From contig NZ_JBDNCH010000002.1 of the NCBI RefSeq assembly GCF_039769985.1, positions 1,054,001-1,118,000 on the forward strand: a stretch of 64,000 nucleotides of DNA, read 5' to 3'. The notes beneath the pieces were generated by a model. The model ran no database searches. It was not told the origin of the DNA and saw only the letters and a program-made list of their open reading frames with translations. This document shows positions 18,924-27,928 of the stretch, one piece after another (the first letter of the stretch is position 1; the number at the start of each line of letters is the position of its first letter). The stretch is from Ponticoccus litoralis (GTDB lineage: Bacteria > Pseudomonadota > Alphaproteobacteria > Rhodobacterales > Rhodobacteraceae). Position numbers and translations under genes: made by a program.

Positions 18924-18968
18924 AAATTATCATGAAAAATTGACCGGTGCAAATTATCATGATAATTT
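18924..18968. promoter_or_regulatory. Promoter and twin AT-rich operators between DUF1028 and the peptide importer
   Basis: AAATTATCATGATAATTT (18951-18968) is a perfect 18-bp palindrome. A second copy, AAATTATCATGAAAAATT (18924-18941), matches its left arm exactly and lies one 27-bp step upstream. TTGACC (18940-18945), a 17-bp spacer and TAATTT (18963-18968) form a sigma-70-like promoter for the importer, with the -10 element inside the palindrome. A repressor bound here would block it. The GntR-family gene at the operon end (24479) is the likely ligand. Confidence 0.65.
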
Positions 18969-18998
18969 CGAATCCATATAAAAACAGGGAGCCCTTCC

Positions 18999-20576
18999 AT
19001 GACCATCCTCAGCCTGACGCGCCGGACGCTGCTTGCCGCCGCCACGTCGACACTGGCGCTTGGCTCGCTTGCCGCGCCCGCCCCGGCCCAGACCCCGCCC
19101 GGCGTGCTGATCGTCGGCCAGATCGCAGAGCCGAAATCTCTGGATCCAGCAGCCGTGACGGCGGTGAACGACTTCCGCATCCTCGTGAACCTTTACGAGG
19201 GTCTGGTGCGCTACAAGCCCGGCACGCTGGAGGTCGAACCGCAGCTGGCCACAGGATGGGAGGTCAGCGAGGACGGAACCGAATACACCTTCACCCTGCG
19301 CGAGGGCGTGACCTTCCACGACGGCACGCCCTTCAATGCCGAGGCGGTGAAGTTCAACTTCGACCGGATGCTGAACGAGGATCACCCCTTCCACAACACC
19401 GGCCCCTTCCCGCTGGCCTTCTTCTTCGGCTCGGTCGCATCCACCGAAGCGGTGGACGATCTGACGGTGAAATTCACCCTCTCCGAGCCCTACGCCCCCT
19501 TCCTGTCGAACCTCGCCTACCCGACCGGCCTGCTGGTCTCGCCCGCCGCTGTCGAGGCGGGCGGCGCCGACTTCGGGCGCGCGCCGGTTGGCACCGGGCC
19601 CTTCACATTCGCCGAGTGGCGCTCGAACGAAGCGGTGGTGATCGAGAAGAACCCCGATTACTGGGGCGAGACGGCGGGCACCGAGGCGGTGGTCTTCCGC
19701 CCGATCACCGACGCCAACACCCGCGTGGCAGAAATGCTGGCGGGCGGCATCGACATGATGGTCGAGGTGCCGCCGAACTCGCTGGGCCAGTTCGAGAGCG
19801 ACCAGTACAAGGTGATCGAGCAGGCCGGACCGCATGTCTGGTTCCTGATCCTGAACGCCAAGGAAGGCCCCTTCTCCGACAAGCTGGTCCGTCAGGCCGC
19901 CAACTACGCGATCAACAAGGAAGCGCTGGTCAACGACGTGCTGGAAGGCACCGCCGAGGTCGCCGCGGGGCCGACGCCGCCCGCCTTCGCATGGGCCTAT
20001 AACGACGCGCTGGAGCCCTACCCCTACGACCCGGAGAAGGCCGGGGAGCTGCTGGCCGAGGCCGGGGCCGAGGGTGCGGAACTGACCTTCTACGTGACCG
20101 AAGGCGGCTCCGGCATGCTGGACCCGATCCCCATGGGCACCGCCATCCGAGGCGGATCTGGAAGCGGTGGGCTTCGATGTCAGCATCGAGACCTACGAGT
20201 GGAACACCTTCCTCGGCGAGGTGAACCCGGGGTTGGAGGGCAAGGCGGACATGGCCGAGATGGCCTGGATGACCAACGACCCCGACACCCTGCCCTACCT
20301 TGCCCTGCGCACCGATGCATGGCCCGAGGCGGGGGCTTCAACTCGGGCTACTACTCGAACCCCGAGGTGGACGACCTGCTGGAACAGGCCCGCGTCTCGA
20401 CCGACCAGGCGGAGCGCGCTGAGCTCTACAAGCAGATGCAGGAGATCGTGCAGGATGACGCGCCCTGGGTCTTCGTCGCGAACTGGAAGCAGAATGCGGT
20501 GACGAGCGCCCGGGTCGAGAACTTCTCGCTGGAGCCGTCCTTCCTGCTGATGCTCTCGGACGTGGTGAAGAACTGA
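18999..20576 (+). pseudogene. Peptide ABC transporter substrate-binding protein (SBP family 5), double frameshift
   Basis: Periplasmic binding protein with a TAT-like signal (LTRRTLLAAATSTLALGSLA) and classic family 5 blocks: IAEPKSLDPAAVTAVNDFRI, a YEGLVRYKPGTLEVEPQLA segment, YTFTLREGVTFHDGTPFNAE and PVGTGPFTFAEWR. From about 20148 to 20331 the correct frame is shifted (ADLEAVGFDVSIETYEWNTF, then AEMAWMTNDPDTLPYLALRT). An extra base near 20146-20151 is later offset by a loss in the G5 run at 20331-20335, so the first frame resumes and ends normally at 20576. Restored length is ~525 residues. It is the first gene of the importer operon. Confidence 0.92.
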
Positions 20577-20579
20577 GTT

Positions 20580-20660
20580 TCGGGCGCTGACGCGCCCGAC
20601 CGCCGGGGGCTGCCACCCCGTCGCCATTGTCTCTCGGACCAATGGCGCGACAATGGCAAC
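20580..20660 (+). promoter_or_regulatory. Two hairpins between binding-protein and permease genes
   Basis: TCGGGCGC-TGAC-GCGCCCGA (20580-20599) is a perfect 8-bp stem with a 4-nt loop straight after the binding-protein stop. GCCATTGTC (20623-20631) pairs with GACAATGGC (20648-20656). Such structures commonly stabilise the 5' part of an importer mRNA so that more binding protein than permease is made. Confidence 0.5.
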
Positions 20661-20667
20661 CCCCGCA

Positions 20668-20688
20668 GGTATTTTCGGACCAGAGAAG
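20668..20688 (-). repeat. Intergenic repeat copy 1
   Basis: GGTATTTTCGGACCAGAGAAG is, on the minus strand, a variant of the CTTCTTGGTCCAAATACC repeat found at seven places in the window. It lies between the peptide binding-protein and permease genes. Confidence 0.6.
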
Positions 20689-20744
20689 CAGGGGCGCCCG
20701 AATGGGCGGCTTGGTGGTCCTTCACCCCAGCCGGAGGTCCAGGC

Positions 20745-21692
20745 ATGGGTTCCTATATCCTGAAAAGGCTGGTGTCGGCGGTGCCGGTGCTTCTGGGGAT
20801 CACGGTGATCGTGTTCCTGATCATGGCGATGATCCCGGGCGACCCGGCGACGGCGATCCTTGGCTCCTACGCGACACCCGACAACGTCGAAAAGCTGAAC
20901 CGGGATCTGGGCTTGGACAAACCCATGGTGCAGCGGTATTTCATCTGGCTTGGCAATATGCTGACCGGCGATTTCGGGCGATCCTTCAGCCTGAACCGCC
21001 CGGTGCTGGACGAGATCCTCGACCGGTTCAATGCGACGCTGGTGCTGGCGGGAACGAGCTTTGTGCTGTGTTCGGTGCTGGGCATCCTTGCCGGGGTGGT
21101 ATCGGCCGCGCGGCAGTATGGCTGGGCCGACAAGGCGATCACCTTCACGGTGCTGATCGGAATTTCGGTCCCCTCCTTCTTCCTTGGCATGATGATGATC
21201 CTGCTCTTCGCGGTGAAGCTGCGCTGGCTGCCGGTGTCGGGCATGTACGCGATCTATGGCGGCGGCGACCTGCCGGACCTTCTGGCACATCTCGTGATGC
21301 CCGCGCTGGCGCTGGCCGCCGTGGCCACCGGCGTGATCGCGCGGCTGTCTCGCTCGGCCATGCTGGAGGTCTTGCGGCAGGACTTCATCCGCACCGCGCG
21401 GGCCAAGGGTGTGCCGGAGCGCCGGGTGCTTTACGGCCATGCCCTGCGCGCGGCGATGGTGAGCATCATCCCGGTGCTGGGCATTCAGGCGGGCTTTGTC
21501 CTGTCCGGCGCGGTCTACATCGAGATCGTCTTCCAGTGGCCCGGTGTCGGGCGGATGCTGGTCGATGCCATCCTCAAGCGCGACATCCTGCTGGTGCAGG
21601 GCGGCGTGGTCTTCGTGGCCGCCTGCTACGTGCTGTTCAATATCATGGTGGACGTGGCGCAAAGCCTCTTGGATCCGAGGATCAAGACATGA
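20745..21692 (+). CDS. Peptide ABC transporter permease (DppB-like)
   Basis: A 315-residue inner-membrane protein with six predicted helices. It opens with the DppB/OppB hallmark MGSYILKRLVSAVPVLLGIT and continues AMIPGDPATAILG. The cytoplasmic EAA loop reads RTARAKGVPERRVLYGHALR. It forms one half of the translocation pore for peptides or related solutes delivered by the upstream binding protein. Its stop overlaps the next ATG by ATGA. Confidence 0.94.
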   Translation: MGSYILKRLVSAVPVLLGITVIVFLIMAMIPGDPATAILGSYATPDNVEKLNRDLGLDKPMVQRYFIWLGNMLTGDFGRSFSLNRPVLDEILDRFNATLVLAGTSFVLCSVLGILAGVVSAARQYGWADKAITFTVLIGISVPSFFLGMMMILLFAVKLRWLPVSGMYAIYGGGDLPDLLAHLVMPALALAAVATGVIARLSRSAMLEVLRQDFIRTARAKGVPERRVLYGHALRAAMVSIIPVLGIQAGFVLSGAVYIEIVFQWPGVGRMLVDAILKRDILLVQGGVVFVAACYVLFNIMVDVAQSLLDPRIKT

Positions 21693-23554
21693 GCTTCGCG
21701 CGCCTCGTCTTCCGCAACCGTCTGGCCGCGCTTGGGGCCGTTGTCCTGGGGGTGATCCTGCTGCTGGTGCTGCTGGTGCCGGTGCTGCCGCTGCAGAACC
21801 CCGACACCACCGCCACCGCCGACAAGTTCCTGCGCCCCTTCTCCGAAGGTCACCTTCTGGGCACCGACCACCTTGGCCGCGACCTGCTGGCGCGCCTGCT
21901 GCATGGCACGCGCCTCAGCCTTGCCATCGGGGTCGCGGCGGCGGTGATCGCGGCCACCATCGGCTCGGCCATCGGGATCGTCGCAGGCTACTTCGGCGGG
22001 CGCGTGGACAACATCATCATGCGCGGCGTCGACATGCTGATGGCCTTTCCCTACATCCTGCTGGCGCTGGCCATCGTCGCGGCGCTTGGCCCCGGGCTGA
22101 TGAACGCGCTGATCGCCGTGGCCGCCGTGAACATCCCCTTCTTCGCGCGCAATATCCGGGGGATGACCGTCAGCCTCGCCCGGCGCGAATTCATCGATGC
22201 GGCGCGTTTGGCGGGCCTCGGCCACACGCGGATCATCCTGACGGAACTGCTGCCCAACGTGCTGTCGACCATCGTCATCGCCATGTCCACGACCGTGGGC
22301 TGGATGATCCTCGAAACCGCTGGCCTGTCCTTCCTCGGCCTTGGCTCGCAGCCGCCGCAGGCCGATCTGGGCTCGATGCTGGGCGAGGCGCGGGCGGCGA
22401 TGATCACCGCGCCGCATACCTCGATCGTGCCCGGCGTGATGATCTTCCTGATCGTCATGAGCATCAACCTCTTGGGCGACGGCATCCGCGACGCGCTGGA
22501 CCCGCGCCTGCGTTCGGGCGCGCTGTCGCGCCCCCTGCCCCGCACGCGGGTCGCCCGTTCTGGCCCCGTGCCCGCCGCCGATGGCAAGGGGCTGCTGGCG
22601 CTGCAAGACCTGCAGACGCAGTTCCACGTCGGCCCCCGCGTCTACGAGGCGGTCGGCGGCGTCACCCTGCATGTCGAGAAGGGCGAATGCCTTGGCATCA
22701 TCGGCGAAAGCGGATCGGGTAAGTCGGTCACGGCGCTGTCGGTCATGGGCCTTGTCGCCTCGCCCCCCGGCGTGATCACCGGCGGCGCGGTGCGCTACGA
22801 CGGAGAGGACCTGCTGGACGCCCCCTTCCGCAAGCTGCGGCAGAAGCGCGGTCAGAACGTCGCCTATATCTTCCAGGACCCGCTGGCCACGCTGCACCCG
22901 CTCTACCGGATCGGCGACCAGCTGGCCGAGGCGATCCTCGTGCACCACGCCATTCCCAAGGCCGAGGCGATGGAGCGGGCACTTGGCCTCTTGAAGGACG
23001 TCCGCATCCCCAACCCGGAAAGCCGCCTGAGGGACTATCCGCACGAGATGTCGGGCGGCATGCGCCAGCGCGTCGGCATCGCCATGGCGCTGGCCAACGA
23101 TCCCGACGTGATCATCGCCGACGAGCCGACGACGGCGCTGGACGTGACCGTGCAGGCGCAGATCCTCGCCCTGCTCGATGCGCTGCGGCGCGAACGCGGG
23201 CTGGCCATCGTCTTCATCACCCATGACTTCGGCGTGGTGGCGCAGCTCTGCGACCGGGTCGCGGTGATGTATGCGGGCAGGATCGTCGAGGAAGGCCCGA
23301 CGCAGGCGGTGCTGGAGGCCGCAGCCCACCCCTACACACGCCGCCTGATCGCCTGCGTGCCGGAACTGGGCGGCGGCCAGCGCGCGCTGGAGGCCATCCC
23401 CGGCCTGCCGCCCTCGGTCGACGAGCTGCCGCCGGGCTGCGCCTTTGCGCCCCGCTGCCGCAAACGCACAGAGGCCTGCACCGAAAGCCCGATCCCGCTG
23501 GCGGGCACCACGCGCAGGGTCCGCTGCATCCACCCCGAGGAGGCCGTGACATGA
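21689..23554 (+). CDS. Fused peptide ABC transporter permease (DppC) and ATPase (DppD)
   Basis: One 621-residue chain. Residues 1-285 are a DppC-type permease (SFARLVFRNRLAALGAVVLG, LGTDHLGRDLLARLLHG, EAA loop DAARLAGLGHTRIILTELLP). After a short proline-rich linker, residues 300-621 are a DppD-type ATPase with Walker A GESGSGKS (~340), signature MSGGMRQR (~453), Walker B VIIADEP and the C-terminal oligopeptide-type cysteine block (PPGCAFAPRCRKRTEACTES). No stop or frameshift separates them, so the fusion is genuine in this sequence. The same architecture is known in some proteobacterial peptide importers. ATGA overlaps join it to both neighbours. Confidence 0.93.
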   Translation: MSFARLVFRNRLAALGAVVLGVILLLVLLVPVLPLQNPDTTATADKFLRPFSEGHLLGTDHLGRDLLARLLHGTRLSLAIGVAAAVIAATIGSAIGIVAGYFGGRVDNIIMRGVDMLMAFPYILLALAIVAALGPGLMNALIAVAAVNIPFFARNIRGMTVSLARREFIDAARLAGLGHTRIILTELLPNVLSTIVIAMSTTVGWMILETAGLSFLGLGSQPPQADLGSMLGEARAAMITAPHTSIVPGVMIFLIVMSINLLGDGIRDALDPRLRSGALSRPLPRTRVARSGPVPAADGKGLLALQDLQTQFHVGPRVYEAVGGVTLHVEKGECLGIIGESGSGKSVTALSVMGLVASPPGVITGGAVRYDGEDLLDAPFRKLRQKRGQNVAYIFQDPLATLHPLYRIGDQLAEAILVHHAIPKAEAMERALGLLKDVRIPNPESRLRDYPHEMSGGMRQRVGIAMALANDPDVIIADEPTTALDVTVQAQILALLDALRRERGLAIVFITHDFGVVAQLCDRVAVMYAGRIVEEGPTQAVLEAAAHPYTRRLIACVPELGGGQRALEAIPGLPPSVDELPPGCAFAPRCRKRTEACTESPIPLAGTTRRVRCIHPEEAVT

Positions 23555-24510
23555 CCATCGCCCTGCAGGTCACCGACCTCTCCAAGACCTTCCCGCTGCG
23601 CACCGGTCTTTTCGGCAGCTCCCGCGCAGGGGTGCGCGCCGTCCGGCCCCTGTCTTTCAGCGTGGCCGAAGGCGAAACCCTCGGCATCGTCGGCGAGTCG
23701 GGGTGCGGCAAGTCCACGCTGGCGCGGATGCTGGTGGGCCTGCTGGAGCCTTCGACCGGCCATATCGAGATCGCCGGCAAGGCGCTGGACAACGCCGACC
23801 CCGCCGCCTTCGGACGCCTCATCCAGTATGTCTTTCAGGACCCGATCTCCTCGCTGAACCCGCGCAAGTCGATCCGCCAGATCATGGAGGTGCCGCTGAA
23901 ACGCCTCCACGGCATGGACAAGGCGCAGCGCGAGGCCCGCATTGCCGAGATCTTCGACAGCGTGAACCTGCGCGAGACCTTTCTGGACCGCTATCCGCAC
24001 GAGTTCTCGGGCGGGCAGGCGCAGCGCATCGGCATCGCCCGGGGGCTGGCCGCAAGCCCCCGCATCATGGTGCTGGACGAGCCGGTCTCGGCGCTGGATG
24101 TCTCGGTGCAGGCGCAGGTGCTGAACCTGCTCGCGGCGCTGCGCGAGGAATACACCCTGACCTACCTCTTCATCAGCCACGACCTCGCCGTGGTCGAGGC
24201 GGTCAGCGACCGGGTCATGGTGTTGTATTTCGGCGCGGTGGTCGAGATCGGCGATGCGAAACGCATTTTCAAGGCACCCCGCCACCCCTATACGAAACTT
24301 CTGGCGGCAAGCGCGCCGGTCGTGGGCCGCCCCCTGGCCCCGCCCGAGCAGAAGGGCACCGAACTGCCCGACCCGCTCAACCCGCCGGTGGGCTGCGCCT
24401 TTGCCGGGCGCTGCCCGAAAGCGACCGACCTCTGCCGCACCGAGGACCCGGCACTGAGAGACATGGGAGAGGACCACCTTGCCGCCTGCCACCACCCCGA
24501 AGAGGCGTGA
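23551..24510 (+). CDS. Peptide ABC transporter ATP-binding protein (DppF-like)
   Basis: A 319-residue cytoplasmic ATPase, the second nucleotide-binding subunit of the importer. It has Walker A GESGCGKST (~47), Q-loop QDPISSLNPRKS, signature FSGGQAQR, Walker B IMVLDEP and the H-loop ISHDLAVVEAV. It ends with the oligopeptide-type cysteine cluster (VGCAFAGRCPKATDLCRTED), which may bind an Fe-S cluster. It overlaps the fusion gene by ATGA and the GntR gene by 32 bp. Confidence 0.95.
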   Translation: MTIALQVTDLSKTFPLRTGLFGSSRAGVRAVRPLSFSVAEGETLGIVGESGCGKSTLARMLVGLLEPSTGHIEIAGKALDNADPAAFGRLIQYVFQDPISSLNPRKSIRQIMEVPLKRLHGMDKAQREARIAEIFDSVNLRETFLDRYPHEFSGGQAQRIGIARGLAASPRIMVLDEPVSALDVSVQAQVLNLLAALREEYTLTYLFISHDLAVVEAVSDRVMVLYFGAVVEIGDAKRIFKAPRHPYTKLLAASAPVVGRPLAPPEQKGTELPDPLNPPVGCAFAGRCPKATDLCRTEDPALRDMGEDHLAACHHPEEA

Positions 24511-25243
24511 ACCGAAACGCAGCCGCCCGGCGCAGGTGGCCGAGGCGATCAAGTCCTGGGTGGTGGAACAGGGCCTGACGCCGGGCGACCGGCTGCCGGG
24601 CGAGGCCGAGCTGATGGACCGCTTCGGCATGGCCAAGGGCACCATCCGCGAGGCCATGCGCATCCTCGAGGCGCAGGGGCTGATCAAGACCCGCACCGGC
24701 CCCGGCGGCGGCAACTTCGTGCACGAGGTCAGCCGCGCCCGCGCCAAGGCGCTGCTGGGGAACTACTTCTACTTCAAGGACCTGACCATCGGCGACATCT
24801 ACCGCCTGCGCCTCGCGCTGGAACCGGAACTTGCCGCCTCGCTGGCCGGAACGCTGGACGAGGACACGCTGGCCCGGCTCGAAGAGAACATCTCGGAATA
24901 CGCCGAACCCTCGCAGACGCTCGAGGAAGAGGCCGCCCAGCACGTCGCCTCGCTGCGCTTCCACGCGCTGCTGGCGGAACAGTCCGACAACCCGCTCCTG
25001 GGCTTCATCATCGACTTCATGGTGAACCTGCTCTCGGACCTGACGGTCCACCGCCACCTCTACGAGCCGCCCAATGCCGAACTCTGGCGCCGCGGCACCG
25101 ATTACCAGACCCGCCTCGTCATGGCGCTGCGCGCAGGCGACGCCGGCGCCGCCCGGGCGATCATGACCGCCCACATGGAAACCGCCTGGGGCCTGATGCG
25201 CGGACAGGAGGTCCGGATGATGCAGCGTTTCATCAAGGAGTAA
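24479..25243 (+). CDS. FadR-subfamily GntR transcriptional regulator
   Basis: A 254-residue regulator. The N-terminal winged helix is VAEAIKSWVVEQGLTPGDRL, then ELMDRFGMAKGTIREAMRIL. The C-terminal all-helical FCD ligand domain is DIYRLRLALEPELAASLAG, then FHALLAEQSDNPLLGF. FCD proteins bind small carboxylates or metals. The start is placed at TTG 24479 with GGAG/AGGA upstream; no ATG lies before the DNA-binding domain. As last gene of the peptide-importer operon it probably controls the promoter at 18924-18968 and the divergent DUF1028 gene. Confidence 0.9.
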   Translation: MPPATTPKRREPKRSRPAQVAEAIKSWVVEQGLTPGDRLPGEAELMDRFGMAKGTIREAMRILEAQGLIKTRTGPGGGNFVHEVSRARAKALLGNYFYFKDLTIGDIYRLRLALEPELAASLAGTLDEDTLARLEENISEYAEPSQTLEEEAAQHVASLRFHALLAEQSDNPLLGFIIDFMVNLLSDLTVHRHLYEPPNAELWRRGTDYQTRLVMALRAGDAGAARAIMTAHMETAWGLMRGQEVRMMQRFIKE

Positions 25244-25404
25244 CCCTCGCAGCCCCGCCGGACAGGGCGCCCGCAGGCCTCCCAATCCACCGCATCGCCC
25301 CCCTCTCCGGGCCTCTTCTCCGCAAAGACGCACAGGCCTCGGCATGCCCTGCCCCCCGCAACCGCGGCCCAGGCGCGGGGGTCGCCGACCGCCCCACCCT
25401 TGCG

Positions 25405-25425
25405 TTTCTTCTTGGCCCAAATACC
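25405..25425 (+). repeat. Intergenic repeat copy 2
   Basis: TTTCTTCTTGGCCCAAATACC in the convergent gap between the GntR gene and the FAD oxidoreductase. It differs at one base from the consensus core CTTCTTGGTCCAAATACC. Confidence 0.7.
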
Positions 25426-25474
25426 GAAATCCGGCAGCGGCCCCGGGCGCGACCCTGCGCCCGGAAACGCCCCC

Positions 25475-26575
25475 TCAGCCCCGGGCGAAGCGCTCCGGCG
25501 ACAGCGCCGCCAGCGTGTCCGCATCCAGCGCGGGCCTCCCGCCTAGGCACAGCGCCGCCGTCAGCGCCGCCAGCGCGGGCGCGGTCTGCACCCCGTAGCC
25601 GCCCTGCCCCGCCAGCCAGAAGAACCCCGGCGCCAGCGGGTCCATGCCCACCACCGGCGTCTTGTCGGCCACGAAGCTCCTCAGCCCGGCCCAGGAATGC
25701 GAGGGCCGCACCAGCGGCACGTCGACCATCTGCGAAAACCGGTCCAGCCCCTCGGCCAGCACCATATCGTCGGGCCAGGCGTCGCCGGGCTCCACCGGGT
25801 CCTCGTCCGCCGGAGAGATCATCAGCCGCCCGCCGTCGGGCTTGGCGTACCAGGTGTCCGCCACCGACCCGAAGAGCGGCCAGCGCCCGACCTCCTCCGC
25901 CGGGTTCGGCACCGCCATCAGCACGGCGGAGCGCCGCTTCGGCACCAGCCCGACCGGCGGAAGACCGGCCAGCGCCGCCACCCGATCGGCCCAGGCGCCC
26001 GCCGCGTTGACCACGATATCGGCGGTCAGCACTTCGCCGCCCGCCTCGATGCGCCAGCCCGCGCCGTCGCGCGCCAGCGCCGTGACCGGCGCCCCGGTCA
26101 TCAGCGTGCCGCCGCGCTGCCGCATCAGCCGCAGACAGCCCTGCAGCAGCCGGTCCACGTCGATGTCCTGCGCGTCGCGCTCCAGCACGACCGCCTCGAT
26201 CCGCTCGACACGCAGGATCGGCACGATCTCGGCCGCCTCGCGCGCCGTCATCCGCTCCAACCCCGAGGACCCGGCGGCATAGTCCTCCAGCGCCGCCATC
26301 TCCTCGGGGCCCGCCAGCATCAGGGCGCCGCGCGGGCCCAGCACGCTCTCGCCCAGCAGCCCGCCTTCCAGCGCCGGTCCGGCGGTGGCGTTCAGCACCC
26401 GCAGCACCGCGTTGCCGTAGTTGCGAATGTACAGCGCCGCCGAGCGCCCGGTCGAATGATAGCCCGGCTGCGGCTCTGTCTCGAGCACGGTCACCTGCGC
26501 GTCAGAGGCCAGCGCCGCCCCGGCGCTGATCCCGGCGATGCCTCCGCCGATGACGACGATCCGCGGCCCGCTCAT
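25475..26575 (-). CDS. FAD-dependent amine/D-amino acid oxidoreductase (DAO family)
   Basis: A 366-residue flavoprotein with an N-terminal dinucleotide-binding motif (VVIGGGIAGISAGAALA), the block GYHSTGRSAALYIRNYG seen in D-arginine dehydrogenase-like enzymes, a central VVNAAGAWAD and the C-terminal FAD site FFWLAGQGGYGVQTAPALAA. It probably oxidises a D-amino acid or secondary amine to an imino acid with release of ammonia on hydrolysis. Its ATG overlaps the ureG stop by ATGA, so it is the last gene of the urease operon, an unusual partner. The substrate is unknown. Confidence 0.88.
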   Translation of the reverse strand: MSGPRIVVIGGGIAGISAGAALASDAQVTVLETEPQPGYHSTGRSAALYIRNYGNAVLRVLNATAGPALEGGLLGESVLGPRGALMLAGPEEMAALEDYAAGSSGLERMTAREAAEIVPILRVERIEAVVLERDAQDIDVDRLLQGCLRLMRQRGGTLMTGAPVTALARDGAGWRIEAGGEVLTADIVVNAAGAWADRVAALAGLPPVGLVPKRRSAVLMAVPNPAEEVGRWPLFGSVADTWYAKPDGGRLMISPADEDPVEPGDAWPDDMVLAEGLDRFSQMVDVPLVRPSHSWAGLRSFVADKTPVVGMDPLAPGFFWLAGQGGYGVQTAPALAALTAALCLGGRPALDADTLAALSPERFARG

Positions 26576-27183
26576 AGCCCGGCCTGCGCGCGGATTTCGG
26601 CAACCACCCGGTCGGCGCCCTCTCCGGCGCGCAGCGCGGTGAAGAGGAAGGGCCGCCCGTCGCGCACCCGCGTCGCGTCCCGCTCCATCACCTCGAGCGA
26701 GGCACCCACATGCGGCGCAAGGTCGGTCTTGTTGATGACAAGGATATCCGAGCGCCGGATCGCCGGTCCGCCCTTGCGCGGGATCTCTTCGCCCGCCGCC
26801 ACGTCGATCACGTAGACCGTCAGGTCGGCCAGCTCGGGGCTGAAGGTGGCCGACAGGTTGTCGCCGCCCGACTCGATCAGCACGATCTCGACCTCGGGGT
26901 GGCGCCGGACCATCTCGGCCACGGCGGCAAGGTTGATCGAGGCATCCTCGCGGATCGCCGTATGCGGGCAGCCGCCGGTCTCGACGCCGATCACCCGGTC
27001 GGCGGGCAGGATCTGCATGCGCATCAGCGCCTCTGCGTCTTCCTGCGTGTAGATGTCGTTGGTGATCACCCCGATCGAAAACGCATCCTTCAGCCGCTCC
27101 GCCAGCCGGGCGGTAAGCGTCGTCTTTCCCGCGCCGACCGGTCCGCCGATACCGATCCGGAGCGGGCCGTTCATGCCTGTCAT
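26572..27183 (-). CDS. ureG: Urease accessory GTPase UreG
   Basis: A 203-residue SIMIBI GTPase that powers nickel insertion into urease. It has P-loop GIGGPVGAGKTTLTARL, the nickel-dimer motif CPH in ETGGCPHTAIREDASIN, ESGGDNLSATFSPELAD and the guanine-specificity motif NKTD. Start at ATG 27183 (MTGMNGPLRIGIGG), which has AGGA about 9 nt upstream. It is separated from ureF by 106 bp holding two strong palindromes and is coupled downstream to the FAD oxidoreductase. Confidence 0.97.
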   Translation of the reverse strand: MTGMNGPLRIGIGGPVGAGKTTLTARLAERLKDAFSIGVITNDIYTQEDAEALMRMQILPADRVIGVETGGCPHTAIREDASINLAAVAEMVRRHPEVEIVLIESGGDNLSATFSPELADLTVYVIDVAAGEEIPRKGGPAIRRSDILVINKTDLAPHVGASLEVMERDATRVRDGRPFLFTALRAGEGADRVVAEIRAQAGL

Positions 27184-27222
27184 CTCTCGTTGTCCTTCCT
27201 TCCGGCCCGACCGCCGCCGGTG

Positions 27223-27268
27223 CCGAATTCTTCCAAAGAATTCGGGCCGTTTTCCGTCACGGAAAACG
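27223..27268. repeat. Two adjacent palindromes between ureF and ureG
   Basis: CCGAATTCTT-CCA-AAGAATTCGG (27223-27245; 10-bp arms) is followed by CGTTTTCCGT-C-ACGGAAAACG (27248-27268; 10-bp arms, 1-nt centre). Both are perfect. They lie inside an operon, so they would form mRNA hairpins. They resemble the palindrome cluster at 47049-47114 in style. Confidence 0.7.
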
Positions 27269-27289
27269 CCCCCGCCGCAGCCGCAGCCG

Positions 27290-27928
27290 TCACGACTGGA
27301 ACAGGCGCGGCTCCTGAACCTCGTGCCGCATCGAGGCGATGTCCGAGGCAATGGCGTTCGACCACAGATCCCCGGCACCCTGCCCGCGCGCCTGCCGCGC
27401 CACCATCAGGCAGAGCGGCGCAAGACCGGCCAGCACCGCCTGCGCCCCGGTCTGGCCCAGCCCCATCAGGCGCTGCGCCGCCGACACAAGGTTGCCCGCG
27501 AAGGCCTGCAGGTACAAGGCCGTCACCGCCTCCGTGTCCAGCCCCTGCAGGCGCGCGGCCCGGCCCAAAGCCACCGGCAGCAGCAGCGGCGGCAGGTCGA
27601 GGGCCCAGACCTCTGCGGTCACCCGCGCGAAGGCCGCGCCCTGACGCTCGGCCTCGCGCAGCCGTTCCGCCGAAGGCTGCCATGCGCGGGCCAGAGCCTC
27701 AACCGTCGTGATGTCCCCGGCCTCGGCGGCCAGTCCGATCAGGATGGCATCCGTCCGCCCCGAGCCCTCTTCCAGAATATCCCGCAGCCAAGCCGCCAGC
27801 GAGGCGGCCTCTGTGACCCGGCCCTCTGCCACCGCCGCTTCCAGCCCGTGAGAGAAGGCAAAGGCCCCCACCGGGTAGGCCGGCGAAAGCCATTGCGTCA
27901 GCGTCAGCAGGCGGGCGTCAATGGGCAT
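27290..27928 (-). CDS. ureF: Urease accessory protein UreF
   Basis: A 212-residue all-helical chaperone that bridges UreD and UreG in the urease activation complex. The start LLTLTQWLSPAYPVGAFAFS and LEAAVAEGRVT are the UreF hallmarks; later GLDTEAVTALYLQAFAGNLV and VSAAQRLMGLGQTGAQ. Start at ATG 27928, which overlaps the 3' end of ureE by 11 bp. It follows ureE directly, as in most urease operons. Confidence 0.95.
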   Translation of the reverse strand: MPIDARLLTLTQWLSPAYPVGAFAFSHGLEAAVAEGRVTEAASLAAWLRDILEEGSGRTDAILIGLAAEAGDITTVEALARAWQPSAERLREAERQGAAFARVTAEVWALDLPPLLLPVALGRAARLQGLDTEAVTALYLQAFAGNLVSAAQRLMGLGQTGAQAVLAGLAPLCLMVARQARGQGAGDLWSNAIASDIASMRHEVQEPRLFQS

